A stretch of DNA of 5,428 nt from Gammaproteobacteria bacterium (GTDB lineage Bacteria; Pseudomonadota; Gammaproteobacteria; Methylococcales; UBA2780): assembly GCA_003646305.1 (NCBI GenBank), contig QNFJ01000154.1:1-5428 (forward strand), read 5' to 3'. The notes below the pieces were generated by a model. The model saw nothing but the letters and a program-made list of their open reading frames with translations. It was not told where the DNA came from and ran no database searches. Shown here in pieces: positions 1 through 4,633 of this stretch. The first letter of the stretch is position 1. Every line of letters begins with the position of its first letter. The translations under genes were made by a program, and so were the position numbers.

Positions 1-624
1 AATCGCACCACAGCAAGTTTGTTTCTCTGAAATAGTGGTTTTAAAACCCCAGCGGTTTAATATGATTTTTGCCGAAGCTACCGTCTGTTCATCCAGTAGT
101 CGGCCCATACAGCCCACAAACAGGGCGACCTCTTTTTGATTTTCAGCGGTTTCCTGCTCCGTACTTGAGATGCTCTGCAGCGTCGGCAACATCGCATCAA
201 AGCGGGCCAGCCCCATAACCTTTAAAATCCCGCTAGATCGGGTTAACCAGCCAAGCCCGGACCTTTTGTACAGTTTGAGAAACCGGCTCAACCAACGAAG
301 TTTTCGGCTATCTGCTAACAGTGCTTGAAGCTTTTTATGACGACTTCTACCTAAAGAACCACTCTCCGAGCGATACCGATCCATCAATTTCCCGTACGGA
401 ACAAATGCAGGGCAGGCTTTCTCGCAGCTACGACAGAGCAAGCAGTGATCAAGGTGTTTCTGTAAAGTTTCCGACGATTCGAGCTGCCCCTTCGACCAGC
501 CCTGTATTAGCGCAATACGGCCGCGAGGTGATTCATTCTCATCAAGTGTCTGTTGGTAGGTGGGACAGTGGGGCAGGCAAAGGCCGCACTTCACACAAAG
601 ATCAGCTTCGATAAAATCATTCAT
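1..624 (-). CDS. GlcF-like (Fe-S)-binding oxidoreductase subunit, partial (C-terminus off left edge)
   Basis: Read from 624 leftwards, the frame is open for 208 codons to the window edge, starting MNDFIEADLCVKCG. Two 4Fe-4S ferredoxin motifs are visible: C10-x2-C13-x2-C16-x3-C20-P and C61-x2-C64-x2-C67-x3-C71-P, with the PRGRIALI segment between them that is typical of glycolate oxidase subunit GlcF and relatives. After a basic linker a CCG (cysteine-rich) domain begins: FVGCMGRLLDEQ near 169-180 and the first CCG at 204-206, just before the edge. GlcF is about 407 aa, so roughly half is missing, including the second CCG repeat. Such subunits pass electrons from a flavoprotein 2-hydroxyacid dehydrogenase to the respiratory chain. 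The N-terminus is about 16 residues shorter than E. coli GlcF, so this may be a related (Fe-S) protein (LutA or HdrB-like relatives) rather than true GlcF. An in-frame TGA nine bases upstream of the ATG fixes the start at 624. Confidence 0.87.
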   Translation of the reverse strand, partial: MNDFIEADLCVKCGLCLPHCPTYQQTLDENESPRGRIALIQGWSKGQLESSETLQKHLDHCLLCRSCEKACPAFVPYGKLMDRYRSESGSLGRSRHKKLQALLADSRKLRWLSRFLKLYKRSGLGWLTRSSGILKVMGLARFDAMLPTLQSISSTEQETAENQKEVALFVGCMGRLLDEQTVASAKIILNRWGFKTTISEKQTCCGAI

Positions 625-646
625 ATCGCGTCATTATATGTCCTTT
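617..646 (-). promoter_or_regulatory. Start region of the GlcF-like gene: Shine-Dalgarno plus overlapping five-codon frame
   Basis: The Shine-Dalgarno-like AAAGGA lies at 646-641. It is 6 nt from an ATG at 634 but 16 nt from the real gene start at 624. The ATG at 634 reads ATG ACG CGA TAT GAA TGA (634-617) and stops inside the second and third codons of the GlcF-like gene, so the two frames overlap. A perfect TATAAT also lies at 638-633, with no recognisable -35 at 16-18 nt. Either the mini-frame couples translation into the gene, or the TATAAT is a promoter giving a nearly leaderless mRNA, or both are chance. Confidence 0.4.
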
Positions 647-661
647 AGCCATTTGTTTTTT

Positions 662-667
662 GGTGGG
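662..667 (+). promoter_or_regulatory. Ribosome binding site favouring ferredoxin start at 673
   Basis: GGTGGG ends 5 nt before ATG 673 and can pair through GGTG with the 3' end of 16S rRNA. The competing ATG at 703 lacks such a site at normal distance. A TAAAAT at 669-674 resembles a -10 element but overlaps the start codon and has no good -35. If it were a real promoter, the start at 703 would have to be used. Confidence 0.4.
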
Positions 668-672
668 ATAAA

Positions 673-1011
673 ATGCGTTTTTTCAATGGAAAAACCGTTC
701 CGATGAGTTTCTACAGTAAACATGTTTTTATCTGCACAAATCAACGTGAAGATGGCAGGCCTTGCTGCCAGGATCACGACACGCGAACGCTGTTCAAGCA
801 TATGAAAGAGCAAGCCCGTGCTGATGGACTCCTTGGTCCGAAGGGGATACGGATTAACAAATCAGGATGCCTTGGTCGCTGCGCGCAGGGACCTGTACTG
901 GTCGTTTACCCTGATAATGTCTGGTATCGGTTTAAAGAGAGCACTGATTTAGATGAAATTCTCGAAAAGCAGGTCAAAAAAGGAGAGGTGGTTGATCGGT
1001 TGCTCATCTAA
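673..1011 (+). CDS. (2Fe-2S) ferredoxin domain protein, thioredoxin-like fold
   Basis: A 112-residue protein with the pattern of the thioredoxin-like [2Fe-2S] ferredoxins (Shethna/Aquifex type, related to the NuoE C-terminal domain): FICTNQREDGRPCC at 19-32, then SGCLGRCAQGPVLVVYP at 64-80. Cluster ligands are probably C21, C32 (C31 is adjacent), C66 and C70, spaced x10, x33 and x3. The protein has no signal peptide, so it should be a cytosolic electron carrier; its partner is unknown. Two starts are possible. ATG 673 has GGTGGG at 662-667, 5 nt upstream. ATG 703 gives a 102-residue protein starting MSFYSKHVF, where family similarity usually begins, but it has only a weak, distant GGA. I list the longer form because its ribosome binding site is better. 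The gene is divergent from the GlcF-like iron-sulfur protein across 48 nt, suggesting a shared redox role (inference). Confidence 0.9.
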   Translation: MRFFNGKTVPMSFYSKHVFICTNQREDGRPCCQDHDTRTLFKHMKEQARADGLLGPKGIRINKSGCLGRCAQGPVLVVYPDNVWYRFKESTDLDEILEKQVKKGEVVDRLLI

Positions 1012-1031
1012 AGTGGACCTTCTCAATCAGC

Positions 1032-1061
1032 AATTTGGTCGAGCTTAAATTGGCCTAGCTT
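1032..1061. repeat. Imperfect tandem 15-nt repeat at the 3' end of yjbQ
   Basis: AATTTGGTCGAGCTT (1032-1046) is followed immediately by AAATTGGCCTAGCTT (1047-1061), with 12 of 15 positions identical. The second copy contains the yjbQ stop codon (TAG at 1057-1055). It fills most of the 43-nt gap between the convergent ferredoxin and yjbQ genes. It may be a small local duplication; no function is suggested. Confidence 0.4.
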
Positions 1062-1489
1062 GGCATCCTCTCACCCATCAAGGTGGCAATAAGCCTGCGC
1101 TGGCCGCCAAAGTCCCGGTGCTCTCCGAGGTAGATGCCTTGCCAAGTGCCCAATGCCAAATGCCCATCGGTCACCGGAATAGAGATCGATACCCCAAGAA
1201 GCGAGCTCTTGATATGTGCTGGCATGTCATCGCTTCCCTCTAAAGTATGGCGATAGTAAGGGGCCTTTTCGGGTACAAAACGATCAAAATGAGACGAGAA
1301 GTCGGCACGAACAGTCGGATCTGCATTTTCATTTATCGTCAATGAAGCCGATGTATGCTGGATAAAAAGGTGCAAGATAGCCGCCGAGTAGTCTGCCAAT
1401 TGTGGCAGAGCCCGCACAACTTCATCTGTAATAAGATGAAAACCCCGATTGCGGGGTTTAAGAATGATTTCTGTCTGCTCGCAACTCAT
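1055..1489 (-). CDS. yjbQ: YjbQ family (UPF0047) protein
   Basis: A complete 144-residue protein that matches E. coli YjbQ (138 aa) nearly end to end. Family landmarks are RGFHLITDEV at 15-24, HTSASLTINENADP at 45-58, DDMPAHIKSSLLG at 87-99 and LGTWQGIYLGEHR at 113-125. The conserved His and Asp/Glu residues of these motifs form the pocket of this small trimeric fold. The family is labelled 'secondary thiamine-phosphate synthase enzyme' because YjbQ shows weak activity of that kind; its true role is unsettled. The start at 1489 is the only early ATG, GTG or TTG, and it aligns with the E. coli N-terminus. Even so, it has no Shine-Dalgarno: the bases just upstream are the U-tract of the GAPDH terminator. 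It is convergent with the ferredoxin gene, 43 nt away, with no clear terminator between them. Confidence 0.93.
   Translation of the reverse strand: MSCEQTEIILKPRNRGFHLITDEVVRALPQLADYSAAILHLFIQHTSASLTINENADPTVRADFSSHFDRFVPEKAPYYRHTLEGSDDMPAHIKSSLLGVSISIPVTDGHLALGTWQGIYLGEHRDFGGQRRLIATLMGERMPS
1440..1459 (-). repeat. Compact GC-rich hairpin inside the start of yjbQ
   Basis: AAACCCCG (1440-1447) and CGGGGTTT (1452-1459) form a perfect 8-bp inverted repeat around a 4-nt loop. On the yjbQ mRNA it falls at codons 11-17 (K-P-R-N-R-G-F) and is followed by one more U before CAUC, so it looks like a weak intrinsic terminator. The bases also encode the conserved RGFH segment, so the structure may be a by-product of coding. 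Confidence 0.55.
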
Positions 1490-1496
1490 TTAAAAT

Positions 1497-1534
1497 AAAA
1501 AAGGCGGTAATCTCTCAGATTACCGCCTTTTTTA
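1497..1534 (-). terminator. Strong bidirectional intrinsic terminator after GAPDH
   Basis: GGCGGTAATCT (1503-1513) and AGATTACCGCC (1517-1527) pair perfectly as an 11-bp stem with a 3-nt loop. The flanking A6 (1497-1502) and T6 (1528-1533) extend the pairing and supply a U-tract on either strand. On the minus strand it lies 20 nt after the GAPDH stop codon and should end that transcript. On the plus strand it would stop transcripts that run through yjbQ from the ferredoxin gene. Confidence 0.9.
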
Positions 1535-1554
1535 CCCATAAAGATAGCTGCCTG

Positions 1555-3012
1555 TTAGGCTGACTTCATTGGCAAAGAAAGGTACTCAATCCCCACCATT
1601 TTCTGCATCACTTTAATAACCTGGCAGCTGTAGCCAAATTCGTTGTCATACCAGACATAAAGTACGCAGCGATTATCACTCGCAATCGTTGCTTGAGAAT
1701 CAATCACACCGGCGTGGCGTGAACCGACGATGTCGGTCGAAACAAGTTCTGTAGAGCGGGTGAAATCAATCTGCTCCTGCATTGACGAGTGCAGTGCAAT
1801 CTCACGCAGATAGCTGTTCAGCTCTTCTTTATTGGTTGCCTTTCTCAGATTAAGGTTCATTATCGCCATTGAAACATTGGGTGTTGGTACGCGGATCGCA
1901 TTCCCTGTTAGCTTGCCTTCTAGCTCAGGTAGCGCCTTACTTACCGCTTTGGCTGCACCCGTTTCGGTAATCACCATATTCAGCGGCGCTGCTCGGCCAC
2001 GACGCTCACCTTTGTGAAAATTGTCGATCAGGTTCTGGTCATTGGTGTACGAGTGAACCGTTTCAACATGACCATTTTCGATACCGTATTCATCATTGAT
2101 CGCCTTTAAGACCGGTGCAATCGCGTTTGTTGTACAGCTTGCGGCAGAAAGGATCGTGTCACTGCTCTCAATGTCTCCATCATTAACACCAAAAACAACA
2201 TTTTTGATATCGCCTTTACCCGGAGCGGTCAAAAGTGCCTTGGCAACACCTTTTGCCTGCAGGTGAAGACCAAGTCCTGCTTCATCACGCCAGACACCCG
2301 TATTATCAACAACCAGCGCATTATTGATCCCGTATTGCGTGTAATCAATTTCTTCGGGTGCTGAGGCATAAATGACCTGAATACAGTTGCCATTTGCTGT
2401 GATTGTGTTGTTATCGGTGTCGACTCGTATAGTTCCATCAAATGGCCCGTGCACTGAATCCCGACGTAACAAGCTGGCTCTTTTTGCTAAATCATCCTTT
2501 GCACCTGAGTGGCGCAGAACAATTGCGCGCAAGCGCATCTTATTGCCACCACCCGTCCGCTCAATCAACAATCTGGCCAGTAAACGCCCGATACGACCAA
2601 AACCATATAGAACAATATCCTGTGGCTCTTTTAAGAGCTGCTCTTTTGCTTCGGATAACGCAGAAAGCTCTCCTTTTACAAAATCACTAATCGCTGAACC
2701 ATTCCTTTGATTCTTGTAGGTAATGACCAGCTTGCCAAGATCAATTCGAGAAGGTGCTAAATCGACCTTTTGTAACGCTTCAAGCATCTTGAAACTATCG
2801 TGAATTGATAGCTCAACATTTTCAAACTGGCGCACATAGCGGTGCGTTTTAAGGAGTTCAATAGGTGATGCATTGATCAAGGAGCGGCCATAAATCAGCA
2901 AAACAATACCTTGATCCCTGTATAGCTTTCCGATTAGCGGAACCATCGCTTCCGCCAGCTCCTGACTTTCAACCCAATCTTGTAAACAACTATCTTTATC
3001 CTGTGCGTTCAT
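1555..3012 (-). CDS. gap: Glyceraldehyde-3-phosphate dehydrogenase, long form with N-terminal extension
   Basis: A 485-residue protein. Residues ~130-480 are a GAPDH core: Rossmann motif GFGRIGR at 137-143, RRDSVHGPFDG near 183-193, catalytic ASCTTN with nucleophile C293, HSYTND with general base H320, RRGRAAPLNM for phosphate binding near 337-346, RVPTPNVS at 374-381 and WYDNEFGYS at 454-462. The enzyme oxidises glyceraldehyde 3-phosphate to 1,3-bisphosphoglycerate, or runs the reverse in gluconeogenesis. Ordinary GAPDH is ~335 aa; the first ~130 residues here are an extra, helix-rich region that I cannot assign. Similar ~475-480 aa GAPDHs are known in gammaproteobacteria. Where NAD-dependent GAPDH has the acidic ND after strand 2, this protein has IVLRHSG (164-170), so coenzyme preference may differ (inference). 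The start at 3012 has GAAGG (3024-3020) 7 nt upstream. The gene is followed by its own terminator. Confidence 0.93.
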   Translation of the reverse strand: MNAQDKDSCLQDWVESQELAEAMVPLIGKLYRDQGIVLLIYGRSLINASPIELLKTHRYVRQFENVELSIHDSFKMLEALQKVDLAPSRIDLGKLVITYKNQRNGSAISDFVKGELSALSEAKEQLLKEPQDIVLYGFGRIGRLLARLLIERTGGGNKMRLRAIVLRHSGAKDDLAKRASLLRRDSVHGPFDGTIRVDTDNNTITANGNCIQVIYASAPEEIDYTQYGINNALVVDNTGVWRDEAGLGLHLQAKGVAKALLTAPGKGDIKNVVFGVNDGDIESSDTILSAASCTTNAIAPVLKAINDEYGIENGHVETVHSYTNDQNLIDNFHKGERRGRAAPLNMVITETGAAKAVSKALPELEGKLTGNAIRVPTPNVSMAIMNLNLRKATNKEELNSYLREIALHSSMQEQIDFTRSTELVSTDIVGSRHAGVIDSQATIASDNRCVLYVWYDNEFGYSCQVIKVMQKMVGIEYLSLPMKSA

Positions 3013-3119
3013 CTATCTGCCTTCAATTAATAATTAAAAAGTAATCTTTTAGCGCCCAACAACACTTAAACTAAATAATCCTACTATTTTAGCACTTTGT
3101 GGGAATTTGGAGGCAAAAA
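3013..3119 (-). other. AT-rich intergenic region upstream of GAPDH
   Basis: 107 nt separate the transporter stop codon from the GAPDH start. This is the longest gene-free stretch in the window and presumably carries the GAPDH promoter, but I see no convincing -35/-10 pair. It contains a short palindrome AATTAATAATT (3025-3035) just upstream of the ribosome binding site. No strong terminator hairpin follows the transporter, so transcription from upstream could continue into GAPDH. Confidence 0.4.
3020..3024 (-). promoter_or_regulatory. Ribosome binding site of the long GAPDH
   Basis: GAAGG on the minus strand, 7 nt before ATG 3012. It supports the long start and therefore the reality of the N-terminal extension, since no comparably good site was needed further inside. 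Confidence 0.6.
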
Positions 3120-4583
3120 TTAGCGAATATCAAAGACAATTGGCGCCAATAACAGCGTCATCAGCAAAACGACCACGATACCAAATAAATTTAATAGAAA
3201 GCCTGTTTTTACCATATCGATCACTCGCAGCCGACCACTACCAAAAATAATCGCATTAGGCGGTGTTGCAACAGGAAGCATAAAGGCAAAAGAAGCGGAC
3301 AGTGTTGCGGGTAACATTAACAAAAGAGGAGAGAGCGACATCGCTTCAGCTGTTGAATAGAGCAGGGGTAAAATGAGTTGTGTAGTTGCCGTATTAGAGG
3401 TTAACTCGGTTAAAAAGGTCATCATTGTTGCAATCGAGAGGACAATCGTCACCATACCTGCCTCGGCAAGCCCCTGAAGGTTTGAGGCCAGCCATTTGGA
3501 TAACCCCGTATCTACAAAACCAGAGGCTAGTGCAAAACCACCACCAAATAAAATGATCACAGACCAGGGTATGCGGGTAAATACAGTCGCATCAAGGAGC
3601 CTGGATCCCGCCTTTTTTTGGCTGCGTGCAGGAATAAAAAATAGCGTTAGTGCCATTGTGATTGCGACTGTTCCATCGTCAATAAAATCCCCGTTCGGTA
3701 GTAACGCACTCCAACCTGGCAGCCCAATAACAGCAAGCCCTTTACGCGTTATCCAGAGCAGTGCTGTTGTTGCAAAGATGAAAGCAACAACCTTTTCCTC
3801 CTGGCTCATCCTGCCTAAATCACGCCTCTCTTTCTCAATGACTGCATCGAGTGAGACCTCAAACTTCATCTTTCTGAAGTAAAAAAAGGTCATATAAAGT
3901 ATCAAAATGAGGAGCATTGTCAGTCCAACCGGAACACCTAGCCCCATCCATTGCACAAAGCTAATGGCCTTCTCGCCACCCGTTGAAATTTCATAGATTC
4001 TTGAGAAGACAAGGTTAGGAGGAGTTCCCACCAGCGTCATCATGCCGCCAATCGATGCTGAATAGGCAACCGATAACAGTAACCCTGTTGAAAACCGCTC
4101 TGTTTGTTCCGCCGGCATCAATTTCTCAAAACGAGAAATAATCGCTAATGCCACCGGCAACATTGCAATCGTCGTGGCAGTGTTGGAGACCCACATGGAT
4201 AAAAAGGCCGTGGCGACGATAAAACCCATAACAACCCGTGTTGGATGGCCACCAAATAACGTCAATAAATTGAGTGCAATTCTCTTATGCAGATTCCACT
4301 GCTCCATTGCCAGTGCGATTAAAAATCCACCAATAAAGAGAAAAATAGTTGAATTAATATAGGTTGCGGCGACCGTTTTACCGGAAGAGATTCCAAGTAA
4401 AGGAAAGGCAACGAGGGGAATAAGTGCCGTTGCTGCGAGTGGAATTGCCTCACTGATCCAGAGAGCGGACATAAAAATGGCGATGGCTGCCATGTGGGTG
4501 ATGGCAGGGTTACCCCCAAAGTCAGCGAACAGCAGAACCAAGCCGGCAAGGGTGAAAGCGAAAATTAAACCCGTTTTTTTCAT
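3120..4583 (-). CDS. SLC13/DASS family sodium-coupled anion (probably dicarboxylate) symporter
   Basis: A 487-residue, very hydrophobic inner-membrane protein with about 11-12 membrane segments. It shows the duplicated architecture of the divalent anion:sodium symporters (VcINDY, SLC13): WISEAIPLAATALIP at 42-56, a first SNT motif at 133-135 followed by a GTPPN segment at 186-190, then a second SNT at 396-398 followed by ATPPN at 439-443. The two SNT motifs form the substrate and sodium sites in characterised members, and both are intact. The length is usual for the family. Likely substrates are succinate, malate or fumarate, but citrate or sulfate transport cannot be excluded by sequence reading. 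The gene follows hemE by 50 nt and may be cotranscribed with it. ATG 4583 is chosen because the first membrane segment begins immediately after it; no good Shine-Dalgarno is present, and the start codon lies in an inverted repeat. Confidence 0.92.
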   Translation of the reverse strand: MKKTGLIFAFTLAGLVLLFADFGGNPAITHMAAIAIFMSALWISEAIPLAATALIPLVAFPLLGISSGKTVAATYINSTIFLFIGGFLIALAMEQWNLHKRIALNLLTLFGGHPTRVVMGFIVATAFLSMWVSNTATTIAMLPVALAIISRFEKLMPAEQTERFSTGLLLSVAYSASIGGMMTLVGTPPNLVFSRIYEISTGGEKAISFVQWMGLGVPVGLTMLLILILYMTFFYFRKMKFEVSLDAVIEKERRDLGRMSQEEKVVAFIFATTALLWITRKGLAVIGLPGWSALLPNGDFIDDGTVAITMALTLFFIPARSQKKAGSRLLDATVFTRIPWSVIILFGGGFALASGFVDTGLSKWLASNLQGLAEAGMVTIVLSIATMMTFLTELTSNTATTQLILPLLYSTAEAMSLSPLLLMLPATLSASFAFMLPVATPPNAIIFGSGRLRVIDMVKTGFLLNLFGIVVVLLMTLLLAPIVFDIR

Positions 4584-4605
4584 CTCACGATCTTACATTG
4601 AGATG
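4581..4605 (-). promoter_or_regulatory. Inverted repeat enclosing the transporter start codon
   Basis: CATCTCA (4581-4587) and TGAGATG (4599-4605) are perfect 7-nt inverted repeats separated by 11 nt. In the mRNA the 3' arm contains the AUG (4583-4581) and the preceding GUGAG, so folding would bury the start codon. The alternative is a DNA operator: two 7-bp half-sites with centres 18 bp apart, under two helical turns. The hairpin reading is favoured by the exact placement on the AUG, but no functional evidence exists in the sequence. Confidence 0.45.
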
Positions 4606-4633
4606 CGCTTTCCAGCTATTCTCCAGGTGCCCG

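Noticed and set aside
37..48. Perfect 12-bp palindrome GGTTTTAAAACC
   Set aside because: It lies within the GlcF-like coding region, encodes the ordinary W-G-F-K-T stretch, and has no second copy or flanking structure that would suggest a site.
321..614. Open frame of 97 codons on the plus strand
   Set aside because: It lies entirely antisense to the GlcF-like gene, whose minus-strand frame shows two complete 4Fe-4S motifs; the plus-strand translation has no recognisable motif.
2387..2710. Two overlapping plus-strand open frames opposite GAPDH
   Set aside because: Both are antisense to the Rossmann region of GAPDH, and neither resembles a protein family.
3071..3092. Imperfect inverted repeat CTAAA...TTTAG after the transporter, as a terminator
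   Set aside because: Only five terminal A/T-rich pairs match, the centre is mismatched, and no U-tract follows, so it is too weak to call.
3496..3882. Open frame of 128 codons on the plus strand
   Set aside because: Antisense to the well-supported SLC13 transporter; low-complexity translation with no family features.
4574..4580. Run of seven A on the minus strand at codons 2-4 of the transporter, a possible slippery site
   Set aside because: AAA AAA after an ATG is common at membrane protein starts; there is no downstream stimulatory structure and no alternative product that makes sense.
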